Assembly: GCF_018390555.1 (NCBI RefSeq)
Contig: NZ_JAHBGB010000044.1
Span: 151,424 to 215,423, forward strand
Reading direction: 5' to 3'
Source of the DNA: Ancylobacter oerskovii
GTDB lineage: Bacteria > Pseudomonadota > Alphaproteobacteria > Rhizobiales > Xanthobacteraceae
DNA length: 64,000 nt
In this document: positions 48,715 to 58,408 of the stretch, one piece after another
How positions within the stretch are numbered: the stretch's first letter is position 1
How the letters are laid out: every line of letters begins with the position of its first letter
Notes under the pieces: model-generated
What the model saw: only the letters and a program-made list of their open reading frames with translations
The model's database searches: none
Told to the model about the DNA's origin: nothing
Position numbers and translations under genes: made by a program

Positions 48715-49137
48715 ATGGCCGATGAGGGCCTGCATGTCGCCCGGCAGATCTTCGTCAACCTGCCGGTGAAGGACCTGAAACGCTCGGTGGATTTCTTCAC
48801 CGCGCTCGGTTTCAGCTTCAACCTGCAGTTCACCGACGAGAACGCCACCTGCATGATCATCGGCGAGAATTTCTACGCCATGCTGCTGGTCGAGCCGTAT
48901 TTCAAGAGTTTCACCCACAAGGAGATCGCCGACACCAGCAAGGCCAACGAGGCGCTGGTGGCGTTGGCGGTGGACGACCGGGAGGCGGTGGATGCGCTGG
49001 TGGCCAAGGCGCGCGCCGCCGGCGGCGCGGTGCCGCGTCCGCCGCAGGATCTGGGCTTCATGTACTCGCACGGCTTCGAGGACCCCGACGGTCACATCTG
49101 GGAGGTGTTTCACATGAGCGAGATGCCGCCGGCCTGA
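48715..49137 (+). CDS. VOC (glyoxalase/bleomycin-resistance fold) family protein
   Basis: 140 residues. QIFVNLPVKDLKRSVDFFTA, LGFSFNLQFTDENATCMIIG, YAMLLVEPYFKSFTHKEIAD, and FEDPDGHIWEVFHMSEM are the YaeR/lyase-type VOC pattern. Metal-dependent activity is likely but not known. AAGGAGAG precedes ATG 48715 at good distance. Confidence 0.88.
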   Translation: MADEGLHVARQIFVNLPVKDLKRSVDFFTALGFSFNLQFTDENATCMIIGENFYAMLLVEPYFKSFTHKEIADTSKANEALVALAVDDREAVDALVAKARAAGGAVPRPPQDLGFMYSHGFEDPDGHIWEVFHMSEMPPA

Positions 49138-49208
49138 GCCCGCGCGCCTCTGGCCGCGACGCGGGAAGGGTGGTTCAATGACACCCTTGCGTCGTTTCGG
49201 GTGATGCC

Positions 49209-50288
49209 ATGGTTGCCGCTTGGGTGCGGGCTTTGCGGTTCGGTCTGCTGGCGGTGCCGCTCCTGGTGGCCGGCATCGCACCCTCGGCGGCCGACGAGGC
49301 GGACTGGCCCATCGAGGGGCGGCTGTTCGGCAAGCTCGAATCCGGCGGCAGCAAGAAGCTCGATTTCAAGACCGCGCGCGACATCAGCGGCATCGCCTGC
49401 GAGGACGGCAACGCCCTGCCGCGATTATGCGTGATCGCCGACGACGAGGCGCAGGGCGTGCAGATCGTCATGGCCCGGCGCAATGAGGGCGTCGCCGGTG
49501 CCTTCATCCCGCTGATCTCCGACCGCCATGCCGGCGAGCCGCTGTCGCTCGACGCCGAGGGCGTCGCCTATGCGGACGGCGCCTTCTACGTGATCGGCTC
49601 GCATGGCCGGCCGCGCCGCGAAAGCGACCCGGCGGTGGCCAATGCCCGGGCGAAGGCGACGTGGCGGGTGTTCCGCATCCGCTTCGTGCCGGGCTCGGTG
49701 AGCCGCAGCGGCGACATAAGGGGGCCGCGGCCGGCGATCGAGGTCTCCACCGACCTGCCGGCCTTCCTGCGCGCCGTGTCGCAGCTGGCCGGCGCCTTCG
49801 ACGGCAAGCTGGCCGAGCACGGGCTGAACATAGAGGGCGTGGCGGTGCGCGAGGGCCGGCTGCTGGCCGGGCTCAGGGCCCCGACGGTGGAAGGGCGCGC
49901 GGCGGTGGTGGCGGTGCCGCTCGGCTCGCTGTTCGGCGGCGCGCCGGGCAAGCCGGAGCTGATCACCTACGATCTCGGCAAGGACACGCTGGGGGCGCCG
50001 CGCGGCGTGCGCGATCTCGTCGCCTTCGGGTCCGGCCTGCTCATTCTCGCCGGTCCGCAGCTCGATCCGCCGGCCGGCCGGGGCGTGGTCTATGGCGACT
50101 ATGCGGTCTACCGCACGCTGCCCGGCGACGGCGCTGCGCTGGTGGCCAACCTGCCGGCCTTCGGCGGCGAGGCCAAGCCGGAGGCGCTGCTGCCGCTGAA
50201 GCACGAGGGCGGCGCGCTGCGGGCGGTACTGCTGTTCGACGGGCTGCGCGAGGGCGGCGGGCGGCTGGTGAGCTTCGAGATCCGCTAG
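49209..50288 (+). CDS. Secreted DUF3616 protein
   Basis: 359 residues. Signal peptide ALRFGLLAVPLLVAGIAPSA then ADEA. The mature part is a repeated beta-structure: DISGIACEDGNALPRLCVIA, LSLDAEGVAYADGAFYVIGS, HGLNIEGVAVREGRLLAGLR, GVRDLVAFGSGLLILAGPQL, suggesting a beta-propeller (DUF3616). Periplasmic or exported; role unknown. Confidence 0.8.
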   Translation: MVAAWVRALRFGLLAVPLLVAGIAPSAADEADWPIEGRLFGKLESGGSKKLDFKTARDISGIACEDGNALPRLCVIADDEAQGVQIVMARRNEGVAGAFIPLISDRHAGEPLSLDAEGVAYADGAFYVIGSHGRPRRESDPAVANARAKATWRVFRIRFVPGSVSRSGDIRGPRPAIEVSTDLPAFLRAVSQLAGAFDGKLAEHGLNIEGVAVREGRLLAGLRAPTVEGRAAVVAVPLGSLFGGAPGKPELITYDLGKDTLGAPRGVRDLVAFGSGLLILAGPQLDPPAGRGVVYGDYAVYRTLPGDGAALVANLPAFGGEAKPEALLPLKHEGGALRAVLLFDGLREGGGRLVSFEIR

Positions 50289-50465
50289 CGCCCGCGCCGC
50301 CGGGGGAAGGGCGCGCGGGCGGCCTTCCGCGCCCGATCCGGGCGCCGCCGGGCGCCGCCGGGCGGCGGCGATGCGCGCCGAACTCTTCCGCATGGGCATC
50401 TTTCCTTGACCTTGGGAGATGCCCGACCTAGCTTCCCCTCGGGCACGAGGAGCGGTCGCTAGGGA

Positions 50466-51509
50466 ATGTCGATCACATTCGTCGGACTGACGCGATTCAG
50501 CCTGGTCACGCCGGATTCGCTGACCTGGTTCGAATCAACGCGGCACCTCACCCTCGAGGAAGCCAAGCTGCGGGTGTTCGACAAGGACCGGCTGATGCTG
50601 CGGCTGGAGATCTTCCGCCGCTATGCGTTGCCGACCTATGCGGCGCTCACCCGGCATCCCCGTTCCCATGCCCTCGTCATCATCAATGCCGACCTGCCGA
50701 GCTTCTGCCAGAAGCGGCTGCGGGAGATGATCGCGCCCTATCCCAATATCCGCATCGTGCAGATAAAGGAGGGGCACAGCTTCAAGATGGCACCCAAGCG
50801 GGTATCGGTCGAGCTGGCGGCCGGGGGGCGGCTGTTCTCCTACCGCTTCGACGACGACGATGCCCTACCGCCCTCCTATATCGAGATGATCGGCGCCCAT
50901 GCCGACAACCTGCCCGACGGCACGGTGATCTCCCCGGTCAATGGCTGGACGATTGCGCCGGCGGCGGAGGAGGTGGTGCAGCTGCAGAAGAGCGAGCTGC
51001 CCTTCCTCGCGCTGGGGCTCGGCGTGGTGTCGTCGGCGGAGCGCTATCTGAGCGCCTTCCAGCTCGGCAACCACATGACGGTGGACAAGCGCTTCCCGGT
51101 GCACCTCATCTCGTCCGAGCGGCCGCTCTGGCTGCGGACGCGCCACGGCTCCAACGACACCATCAAGCGCCGCCGCGGCCCGCCGCCGGTGGACCTGCCG
51201 ATGCTGGAGGCGTCGATCGAGCTGAAGAAGGATTTCCCCTTCATCAACCTCGCCTCGATGCGGGTACTGTACCGGCAGGTGGCGCCCGCCGCCGCGGCCG
51301 CCGAGGCGGTGCCCCCGGCCGAAGCCGCTGTGCCCGCCGAAGCTGTCGCATCTGTCGAAGCCGCGGCGCCCGCCGAGGCCGTCACGCCTGCCGAGGCGGT
51401 GGCTCAGGTCGAGGCGCCGCCCGCTGCCGCCGACGCGGTACACCCGCCCGTGGCACCCCGGTTCAGGATCGGCCCGTCGCGGCCGGCATTCGAGGGCGCC
51501 ACCCCCTGA
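50466..51509 (+). CDS. Putative rhamnosyltransferase with PAEAV repeats
   Basis: 347 residues. The pattern FVGLTRFSLVTPDSLTWFES, DKDRLMLRLEIFRRYALPTY, HALVIINADLPSFCQKRLRE, FSYRFDDDDALPPSYIEMIG and RHGSNDTIKRRRGPPPVDLP fits the Rhamno_transf family (PF11316-type) with the acidic DDDD metal site. From residue about 278 a low-complexity tail of AEAV/PAEA/VEAA repeats runs for 55 residues. The substrate is not certain; it is not near other polysaccharide genes. Confidence 0.75.
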   Translation: MSITFVGLTRFSLVTPDSLTWFESTRHLTLEEAKLRVFDKDRLMLRLEIFRRYALPTYAALTRHPRSHALVIINADLPSFCQKRLREMIAPYPNIRIVQIKEGHSFKMAPKRVSVELAAGGRLFSYRFDDDDALPPSYIEMIGAHADNLPDGTVISPVNGWTIAPAAEEVVQLQKSELPFLALGLGVVSSAERYLSAFQLGNHMTVDKRFPVHLISSERPLWLRTRHGSNDTIKRRRGPPPVDLPMLEASIELKKDFPFINLASMRVLYRQVAPAAAAAEAVPPAEAAVPAEAVASVEAAAPAEAVTPAEAVAQVEAPPAAADAVHPPVAPRFRIGPSRPAFEGATP

Positions 51510-51567
51510 CAAGCCCGAAGGAAGGCGCGCCGCCGGCCGGCCGCGTCGCCCCCCGTCGGCCGGCCCC

Positions 51568-52503
51568 CTAGGGCCATTTCACCACGGGCGGCATGGAGGA
51601 GAGGATCGATTCCACATTGCCGCCGGTCTTCAGGCCGAACACCGTGCCGCGGTCATACAGCAGGTTGAACTCGACATAGCGGCCGCGGCGGATGAGCTGC
51701 TCCTCGCGCTCGGCCTCGTTCCACGGCGTGGCGAAGTTGGCGCGTACCAGCTTCGGATAGATGTCGAGGAAGGCCAGCCCGACATCGCGGGTGAAGGCGA
51801 AGTCGGCGTCGCGATCGCCCGTATCCAGCCAGTCGTAGAAGATGCCGCCGATGCCGCGCGGCTCCTTGCGGTGCGGCAGCCAGAAATACTCGTCGCACCA
51901 CGCCTTCAGCCGGCCATGGTCGGCCACCGCATGGGCGTCGCAGGCGGCCTGCATCGCCGCGTGGAAGGCGATCGCATCGGGATCCTCCTGCGAGCGCCGC
52001 CGTTCCAGCACCGGGGTGAGGTCGGCGCCGCCGCCGAACCATGCCCGCGAGGTGACGACGAGGCGGGTGTTCATGTGCACCGCCGGCACATGCGGGTTTG
52101 CCATGTGGGCGATCAGCGAGATGCCGGTGGCGTGGAAGCGCGGATCGGCCTCGGCGCCGGGGATCTGCTTGCGGAATTCCGGGGCGAACTCGCCGAACAC
52201 GGTGGAGCAGTGCACGCCGACCTTCTCGAACAGGCGGCCGCGCATCACCGACATCACCCCGCCGCTGCCCGGCGCGCCGGTGTGGTCGGCCCGGTTCCAG
52301 GGCGTGCGCTCGAATCGGCCGGGGGCGCCGGGATAGAGCGCGGCCGGCGCCTCGTCCTCCAGGGCCTCGAAGGCGGCGCAGATGCGGTCGCGCAGTTCCT
52401 CGAACCATGAGCGGGCGGCGGCCTTGAGCGGCTCGACGCCTGCCGGATCGAGCGGCGTGCCGGGCGCGTTGCGGGCGGCGTCGGCGATATTCTGGTCGGA
52501 CAT
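51568..52503 (-). CDS. hemF: Oxygen-dependent coproporphyrinogen III oxidase HemF
   Basis: 311 residues. Family hallmarks: [17 protein letters not shown]-type segment, [103 protein letters not shown]. It makes protoporphyrinogen IX with O2. ATG 52503 has AAGGAAG upstream. It is divergent from the ABC exporter gene. Confidence 0.96.
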   Translation of the reverse strand: MSDQNIADAARNAPGTPLDPAGVEPLKAAARSWFEELRDRICAAFEALEDEAPAALYPGAPGRFERTPWNRADHTGAPGSGGVMSVMRGRLFEKVGVHCSTVFGEFAPEFRKQIPGAEADPRFHATGISLIAHMANPHVPAVHMNTRLVVTSRAWFGGGADLTPVLERRRSQEDPDAIAFHAAMQAACDAHAVADHGRLKAWCDEYFWLPHRKEPRGIGGIFYDWLDTGDRDADFAFTRDVGLAFLDIYPKLVRANFATPWNEAEREEQLIRRGRYVEFNLLYDRGTVFGLKTGGNVESILSSMPPVVKWP

Positions 52504-52707
52504 CGGCGGGCTTCCTTTCTGCACCGACGCTTCTAGAACCTTTCCGCCCCCGCGCGAAAGGGCGAGGGCCGCGTCGCCGGGCCGCAGACCGGGGCCGGCG
52601 GAAATCCATGCTGGCATCGGGGGCGCGACTCGTGTCTGTTCCCTATTGGTTCACATCCGTTCCGCCCCGACATACTCCCGCCGCAGGAAAGGCGGAAAAG
52701 GCTGCTC

Positions 52708-54597
52708 ATGCTGACGCGTCTGCTTGTCTGGTTCGAGAACCGCCTCGACCCCTTCCGCCCCATGCCGCCGGCCCGCCCTCCCGAGGGGCTGTGGGCGTTC
52801 TACTGGCATTTCGTGCAGCAGGGCGGGCCGATCTTCGTCGCCGCGCTGGCGGCGGCCTTCCTCGTCGCCATCGTCGAGGTGTCGCTGTTCCGCTATGTCG
52901 GGCAGATCGTCGACCTGCTGCAATCCTCCTCGCCGGGGGCGATCTTCGCCGACCATGGCGGGCTGCTGCTGTGGATGGCCTTCGTGGTGGTGATCGCCCG
53001 GCCGGCGACGCAGGCGCTGCACGATTTCCTGGTGCGGCAGTCGATCAACGCCAATTTCTCCAGCCTGATCCGCTGGCAATCCTATCGCTGGGTAGTGCGC
53101 CAGAGCCTCGCCTATTTCCAGAGCGACTTCGCCGGCCGTATCGCCACCCGCGTGCTGCAGGCCGGGCCGGCGGTGCGCGGCTCGGTGGTCGAGGTGATCG
53201 ATGCGCTCTGGTACGTCTCGGTCTACGCCATCAGCGCGGTGATCCTGTTCGCCGAGGCCGACTGGCGGCTGGCGGTGCCGATCGTCGGCTGGATCGCGCT
53301 GTATGTCCTCGCGCTGTCCTACTTTATCCCGCGGGTGCGGGCGCTGTCCAAGGCGATGTCGGAGACCAACTCCGCGCTGACCGGACGCATCGTCGACAGC
53401 TACACCAACATCATGACGGTGAAGCTGTTCGCTCATGCCGACCGCGAGGACGCCTATGTCCGCGAGGCGACGCAGCTCCACAACGACGCCTTCCTCGCCC
53501 AGCAGCGGCAGATCACCGGCATGGCGATGAGCGTCAGCTGGCTGAACAGCGTGATGCTCGGCTCGGTCGGCGCGCTCGGCGTGTGGCTGTGGTCGACGGG
53601 GGCGATCAATCTCGGCGCCATCGCGCTCTCCACCGGCCTCGCCATCCGCATCACCAACATGTCCGGCTGGATCATGTGGGTGGTGACGGGCGTGTTCGAG
53701 AATGTCGGCACGGTGCAGGAGGCGATCCTCACCATCGCCCGGCCGCACACGGTGATCGACAGGCCGGCGGCGCCGGCGCTGGCGGTGCCGCGCGGCGAGA
53801 TCCGCTTCGACGACATCAGCTTCCACTACGGCAAGGGCTCCGGGGTGATCGAGAAGCTTGACCTGGCGGTGAAGCCGGGCGAGCGCATCGGCCTCGTCGG
53901 CCCCTCGGGGGCGGGCAAGTCGACGCTGATGAACCTGCTGCTGCGCTTCTACGACCTCGAGGGCGGGCGCATCCTGATCGACGGGCAGGACATTGCCGGC
54001 GTGACGCAGGAGAGCCTGCGCGGCCGTGTCGGCGTGGTCACGCAGGACACCTCGCTGATGCACCGCTCGGTGCGCGACAACATCCGCTACGGCCATCCCG
54101 AGGCGGACGAGGAGGCGATCTGGCTGGCGGCGCGGCGGGCGCATGCGGCGGAGTTCGTCCAGGACCTCGTCGACCCGCAGGGGCGCCGGGGGCTCGACGC
54201 GCATGTCGGCGAGCGCGGGGTGAAGCTGTCGGGCGGCCAGCGCCAGCGCATCGCCATTGCGCGGGTGCTGCTGAAGGACGCGCCGATCCTGGTGCTGGAC
54301 GAGGCGACCTCGGCGCTCGATTCGGAGATCGAGGCGGCGATCCAGACCAATCTCGACGCGCTGATGCAGGGCAAGACGGTGATCGCCATCGCCCATCGGC
54401 TCTCCACCATCGCGCGGATGGACCGGCTGGTGGTGATGGACCATGGCCGCATCGTCGAGATGGGCACCCATGCCGAGCTGATCGAGCGCGGCGGGCTCTA
54501 TGCGCGGCTGTGGCAGCGCCAGTCCGGCGGCTTCATCGATGTCGAGGAAGACGCGGCGCCGAAAAATGCCCCGCAGAAGGACATCGCGGCGGAGTGA
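52708..54597 (+). CDS. ABC transporter, fused membrane and ATPase domains
   Basis: 629 residues. Six membrane helices in residues about 35-330 (GPIFVAALAAAFLVAIVEVS; ALWYVSVYAISAVILFAEAD; WRLAVPIVGWIALYVLALSY). ATPase domain: Walker A GPSGAGKSTLMNLLLRFYDL, Q-loop VVTQDTSLMH, signature VKLSGGQRQRIAIARVLLKD, Walker B ILVLDEATSALDSEI, H-loop IAHRLSTIARMD. Exporter of the MsbA/multidrug type; substrate unknown. Confidence 0.92.
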   Translation: MLTRLLVWFENRLDPFRPMPPARPPEGLWAFYWHFVQQGGPIFVAALAAAFLVAIVEVSLFRYVGQIVDLLQSSSPGAIFADHGGLLLWMAFVVVIARPATQALHDFLVRQSINANFSSLIRWQSYRWVVRQSLAYFQSDFAGRIATRVLQAGPAVRGSVVEVIDALWYVSVYAISAVILFAEADWRLAVPIVGWIALYVLALSYFIPRVRALSKAMSETNSALTGRIVDSYTNIMTVKLFAHADREDAYVREATQLHNDAFLAQQRQITGMAMSVSWLNSVMLGSVGALGVWLWSTGAINLGAIALSTGLAIRITNMSGWIMWVVTGVFENVGTVQEAILTIARPHTVIDRPAAPALAVPRGEIRFDDISFHYGKGSGVIEKLDLAVKPGERIGLVGPSGAGKSTLMNLLLRFYDLEGGRILIDGQDIAGVTQESLRGRVGVVTQDTSLMHRSVRDNIRYGHPEADEEAIWLAARRAHAAEFVQDLVDPQGRRGLDAHVGERGVKLSGGQRQRIAIARVLLKDAPILVLDEATSALDSEIEAAIQTNLDALMQGKTVIAIAHRLSTIARMDRLVVMDHGRIVEMGTHAELIERGGLYARLWQRQSGGFIDVEEDAAPKNAPQKDIAAE

Positions 54598-54600
54598 GCC

Positions 54601-55080
54601 TCACGCCGCCGTGCCGGCCGCCGGGAACGCCCCGAGCTGGCGCAGCGCTTCGCCGGCGATCATCGCCCCCGCCAGCGCCACATTGAGCGAGCGCGCGCCC
54701 GCGGCCAACGGGATGAGCAGGCGGGCGTCGGCCGCCGCATGCGCCGCCTCCGGCACGCCGGCGCTCTCGCGCCCCAGCAGCAGCACGTCGCCCGCCGCGA
54801 ATCGGAAATCGACATAGGAGGCCGCCGCGCGCGTGGTGGCGAGGATGAGGCGCGCGCCCTCCTGCGCCCGCCAGGCCTCGAATGCCGCGAAGCTCGCATG
54901 CCGGCGGATCGCGGCACGGTCGAGATAATCCATGCCGGCGCGGCGGAACCCGGCATCGCCCACCGGAAAGCCGGCCGGCTCGACGATGTGCAGCTCGAGC
55001 GCCAGGCAGGCGCAGAGCCGCGCCAGCGTGCCGGCATTCGGCGCGATATCCGGCTGGTAGAGGGCGAGGCGGATCGGCAT
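54601..55080 (-). CDS. trmL: tRNA (cytidine(34)-2'-O)-methyltransferase TrmL
   Basis: 159 residues, SPOUT knot: LALYQPDIAPNAGTLARLCA, LHIVEPAGFPVGDAGFRRAG, MDYLDRAAI, VLLLGRESAGVPEAAH, IPLAAGARSLNVALAGAMIA. It 2'-O-methylates C34/U34 of tRNA-Leu. ATG 55080 matches the family start. Convergent with the ABC exporter (3 bases apart), divergent from petA. Confidence 0.93.
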   Translation of the reverse strand: MPIRLALYQPDIAPNAGTLARLCACLALELHIVEPAGFPVGDAGFRRAGMDYLDRAAIRRHASFAAFEAWRAQEGARLILATTRAAASYVDFRFAAGDVLLLGRESAGVPEAAHAAADARLLIPLAAGARSLNVALAGAMIAGEALRQLGAFPAAGTAA

Positions 55081-55403
55081 GGCGGCGGTTCCGGGCGTCG
55101 GGCTGACCGAAGGTCGCCGGAAACGGCGGGATTGCGGCGACATCATGGCGGCGGCGCGTCTTGCAAGCCAGGGGGGCGGGGCGGACTGCCGCACTGCCGT
55201 CATCTGGACAAGGCGCCGGGAGGGTGCAATTAGAGGCAGTCGAAGGTAAGCCGACCGCGCGGCCGGCCGCATCGGCGTTGCGTCATGCCGAGGGGCGGGT
55301 GGCCGGTTGACATGTCGGCAGCCAGGCATTTCGGCGGCGCGCCGCTCGGGTAGCGAGCCGCCTCGTGCATCGTTCGATGGGCGTGAGGGGAAAGGAAACA
55401 CTC
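55081..55403. other. Divergent gap trmL / petA with a candidate promoter
   Basis: 323 bases without a gene. TTGACA at 55307-55312 is a consensus -35; the -10 about 17 bases later is poor (CATTTC-like). Transcription of petABC from here is likely, but the exact promoter is not established. Nothing else stands out. Confidence 0.4.
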
Positions 55404-55973
55404 GTGGCATCAACCGGAACGGCGGAAACCACGCGCCGCGACTTCCTCTATATCGCGACCGGCGCCATGGGCGCGGTCGGGGCCGCCGCCCTGGTGTGGC
55501 CCTTCATCTCGCAATTGCAGCCGGACGCCTCGGTGCTGGCGCTTTCCTCGACCGAGGTCGACCTCGGCCAGATCCAGGAAGGCCAGATCGTCACCGTGAA
55601 GTGGCGGGGCAAGCCGGTCTTCGTGTGGAACCGCTCCGCGAAGGACATCGAGGAAGCCAAGGCGGTGCCGGTCTCCGCGCTGCTGGACCCGATCGCCCGC
55701 AATCCGAACCTCGCGACGCCCGATTCCCCCGCCACCGACGCCAACCGCGCGGCGGTGGGCGAGGGGCGCGAGAAGTGGCTCGTGGTCATCGGCATCTGCA
55801 CCCATCTCGGCTGTGTCCCGATCGGTCATATGGGCGAGTATGACGGCTGGTTCTGCCCCTGCCACGGCTCGGAATATGACAGCGCGGGCCGCGTCCGCCG
55901 CGGTCCGGCGCCGGAGAACCTCTGGATCCCGCCTTACAATTTCGTGTCCGACACGAAGATCTCCATCGGCTGA
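55404..55973 (+). CDS. petA: Ubiquinol-cytochrome c reductase Rieske subunit PetA
   Basis: 189 residues. Tat-type N-terminus [20 protein letters not shown] leads into the membrane anchor; the 2Fe-2S site is [10 protein letters not shown] and [20 protein letters not shown]. It passes electrons from ubiquinol to cytochrome c1. GTG 55404 has GGGGAAAGG at good distance; earlier in-frame GTG/ATG codons (55365, 55377) lack a site. Confidence 0.96.
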   Translation: MASTGTAETTRRDFLYIATGAMGAVGAAALVWPFISQLQPDASVLALSSTEVDLGQIQEGQIVTVKWRGKPVFVWNRSAKDIEEAKAVPVSALLDPIARNPNLATPDSPATDANRAAVGEGREKWLVVIGICTHLGCVPIGHMGEYDGWFCPCHGSEYDSAGRVRRGPAPENLWIPPYNFVSDTKISIG

Positions 55974-55997
55974 GCCGAGCATCCGGGAAAGAGACAG

Positions 55998-57269
55998 ATG
56001 AGCGGACACGCAACGTTCGAGCCGAAGAACCCGGCCCTGAAGTGGTTCGAGAGTCGGCTGCCCCTGGTCGGGCTGATCCATTCCTCCTTCGTCGCCTACC
56101 CCACGCCGCGCAACCTGAACTACTGGTGGACCTTCGGCGGCATCCTGTCGCTGATGCTGGCCTGCCAGATCCTGTCGGGCGTGGTGCTGGTGATGCACTA
56201 CACGCCGCATGTGACGCTGGCCTTCGATTCGGTCGAGCACATCATGCGCGACGTCTCCTATGGCTGGCTGCTGCGCTACATCCATGCGAACGGCGCCTCG
56301 ATGTTCTTCATCGCGGTGTACATCCACATGTTCCGCGGCCTGTATTACGGGTCCTACAAGGCGCCGCGCGAGGTGCTGTGGATCCTCGGCTGCATCATCT
56401 ACCTCCTGATGATGGCCACCGCCTTCATGGGCTACGTGCTGCCGTGGGGCCAGATGAGCTTCTGGGGCGCCACCGTCATCACCAACCTGTTCTCGGCCTT
56501 CCCGGTGGTCGGCCCGACCATCGTCGAGTGGCTGTGGGGCGGCTTCGCGGTCGACAACCCGACGCTCAACCGCTTCTTCTCGCTGCACTACCTGCTGCCC
56601 TTCATGATCGCCGGCGTCGTCGTGCTGCACATCTGGGCGCTGCATGTCGTCGGCCAGAACAACCCGACCGGCGTCGAGCCGAAGACCCCGAAGGACACCG
56701 TGCCCTTCACCCCCTACGCGACCATCAAGGACGCGTTCGGCATGGTGTGCTTCCTGATCTTCTTCGCCTGGTTCCTGTTCTACATCCCGAACTATCTCGG
56801 CCACGCCGACAACTACATCCCGGCCAACCCGCTGGTGACGCCCGCCCACATCGTGCCGGAATGGTACTACCTGCCGTTCTACGCGATGCTGCGCGCCATC
56901 CCCTCGAAGCTCGGCGGCGTGCTGACCATGTTCAGCGCCATCATCGTGCTGTTCTTCGTGCCGTGGCTGGACACCTCGAAGGTGCGCTCGGGCGTCTACC
57001 GCCCGCTGTTCAAGCAGTTCTTCTGGATCTGGGTGGCGGTGTGCATCGGGCTCGGCTGGCTGGGCTCCAAGCCGGCCGAGGGCGGCTACATCGTCGCCGG
57101 CCGCATCCTGACCTTCTGGTACTTCGCCCACTTCCTGATCATCCTGCCGCTGCTCGGCCTGTTCGAGAAGCCGAAGGCGGTGCCGGCCTCGATCACCGAG
57201 GCGGTGCTGGGCAAGAAGGGGGGCGCCCCCGCATCCGTCGGCGTCAACGCGCCGCAGACCAAGGGCTGA
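55998..57269 (+). CDS. petB: Cytochrome b subunit of the bc1 complex PetB
   Basis: 423 residues, full-length cytochrome b with eight to nine helices. [40 protein letters not shown] (heme histidines H...H), [20 protein letters not shown], the PEWY quinol site ([20 protein letters not shown]), and a second heme-histidine pair in [20 protein letters not shown]. It follows petA by 24 bases. Confidence 0.97.
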   Translation: MSGHATFEPKNPALKWFESRLPLVGLIHSSFVAYPTPRNLNYWWTFGGILSLMLACQILSGVVLVMHYTPHVTLAFDSVEHIMRDVSYGWLLRYIHANGASMFFIAVYIHMFRGLYYGSYKAPREVLWILGCIIYLLMMATAFMGYVLPWGQMSFWGATVITNLFSAFPVVGPTIVEWLWGGFAVDNPTLNRFFSLHYLLPFMIAGVVVLHIWALHVVGQNNPTGVEPKTPKDTVPFTPYATIKDAFGMVCFLIFFAWFLFYIPNYLGHADNYIPANPLVTPAHIVPEWYYLPFYAMLRAIPSKLGGVLTMFSAIIVLFFVPWLDTSKVRSGVYRPLFKQFFWIWVAVCIGLGWLGSKPAEGGYIVAGRILTFWYFAHFLIILPLLGLFEKPKAVPASITEAVLGKKGGAPASVGVNAPQTKG

Positions 57270-57284
57270 GCGGGGAATCGAACG

Positions 57285-58163
57285 ATGAACAAGCTGATGT
57301 CCTCGCTCTCCACCCTCCCGCTGCGGCGCGGCCTGATCGGCGGCGCCCTGGCCGGTGCCCTCCTGCTCGCCGGCGGCCTCGCCCCGGCGACGGCCCAGGA
57401 ACATGGCGGCACCAAGCCGCACCGCGAACACTGGAGCTTCGCCGGCCCGTTCGGCAAGTTCGACCAGGCGCAGTTGCAGCGCGGCTTCCAGGTGTTCAAG
57501 GAAGTCTGCTCCTCCTGCCACTCGGCGCATCTGCTCGCCTTCCGCAACCTCGCCCAGCCGGGCGGCCCGCACTTCAGCGAAGAGCAGGCCAAGGTGGTGG
57601 CGGAAGAGTACAAGGTGCAGGACGGCCCCAACGACGCCGGCGACATGTTCGAGCGCCCGGCACGGCTGTCCGACCGCTGGCCCTCGCCCTTCCCGAACGA
57701 GCAGGCGGCCCGCGCTTCGAACGGCGGCGCTTTCCCGCCGGACTTCTCGACGCTGGCCAAGGCGCGCACCTATGAGGTGGGCTTCCCCGGCTTCCTGATC
57801 GACATCTTCACCCAGTATCAGGAGCAGGGTCCCGACTACATCCACGCGCTGCTGAACGGCTATGTCGATCCGCCGGAAGGCGTGCAGGTGCCGGAAGGCG
57901 GGCATTACAACACCTATTTCCCTGGCCACTTCATCAAGATGCCGCCGCCGATCTCCGCCGACCAGGTGACCTATACCGACGGCACGCCGCAGACGGTGGA
58001 CCAGTATTCGCGCGACGTGACCGCCTTCATGATGTGGGTGGCCGAGCCGCATCTGGAGGCCCGCAAGCGGCTGGGCTTCCAGGTGATGATCTTCCTGATC
58101 GTCTTCGCCGGCCTGCTCTACTTCACCAAGAAGAAGGTGTGGAAGGCGGTCCACGACCACTGA
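57285..58163 (+). CDS. petC: Cytochrome c1 PetC
   Basis: 292 residues. Signal peptide GLIGGALAGALLLAGGLAPA then TAQ; heme site EVCSSCHSAHLLAFRNLAQP; Met ligand region YFPGHFIKMPPPISADQVTY; C-terminal anchor FQVMIFLIVFAGLLYFTKKK. It docks cytochrome c. Last gene of the operon, with an intrinsic terminator 40 bases after the stop. Confidence 0.96.
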   Translation: MNKLMSSLSTLPLRRGLIGGALAGALLLAGGLAPATAQEHGGTKPHREHWSFAGPFGKFDQAQLQRGFQVFKEVCSSCHSAHLLAFRNLAQPGGPHFSEEQAKVVAEEYKVQDGPNDAGDMFERPARLSDRWPSPFPNEQAARASNGGAFPPDFSTLAKARTYEVGFPGFLIDIFTQYQEQGPDYIHALLNGYVDPPEGVQVPEGGHYNTYFPGHFIKMPPPISADQVTYTDGTPQTVDQYSRDVTAFMMWVAEPHLEARKRLGFQVMIFLIVFAGLLYFTKKKVWKAVHDH

Positions 58164-58202
58164 CGCCGCCGCCCTGCCGGGCGGTGTCGCGACGGCTATG
58201 GC

Positions 58203-58231
58203 AAGGGCCCCTCGCGGGGCCCTTTGCTTTT
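58203..58231 (+). terminator. Intrinsic terminator of petABC
   Basis: AAGGGCCCC (58203-58211), TCGC loop, GGGGCCCTT (58216-58224), then TGCTTTT. A perfect 9-bp stem with a U tract, 40 bases after the petC stop. Confidence 0.9.
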
Positions 58232-58408
58232 GGTGCCAGCGGTGTCCGCCGGCTTTCGCCATGCCCGCCACGATCCGGCCGGCAGCCCTCGCTCCGGCGC
58301 CCTCTTCGGAGGTGGCCGGGCTTCAACGGGGCGTCACATGTCGGCAGGTAGCTTGTTCCGCGAGATGGCCATACGATCGCGGCTGGCCGGGCGAGCGGGG
58401 GATGGGGC

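Noticed and set aside
55410-58271. Minus-strand open frame of about 950 codons opposite petABC
   Set aside because: The pet genes on the plus strand are unmistakable; the opposite frame is compositional.
55311-58346. ACATGTCGGCAG shared near 55310 and 58335
   Set aside because: A 12-base match at two unrelated intergenic places without dyad or further similarity; likely chance.
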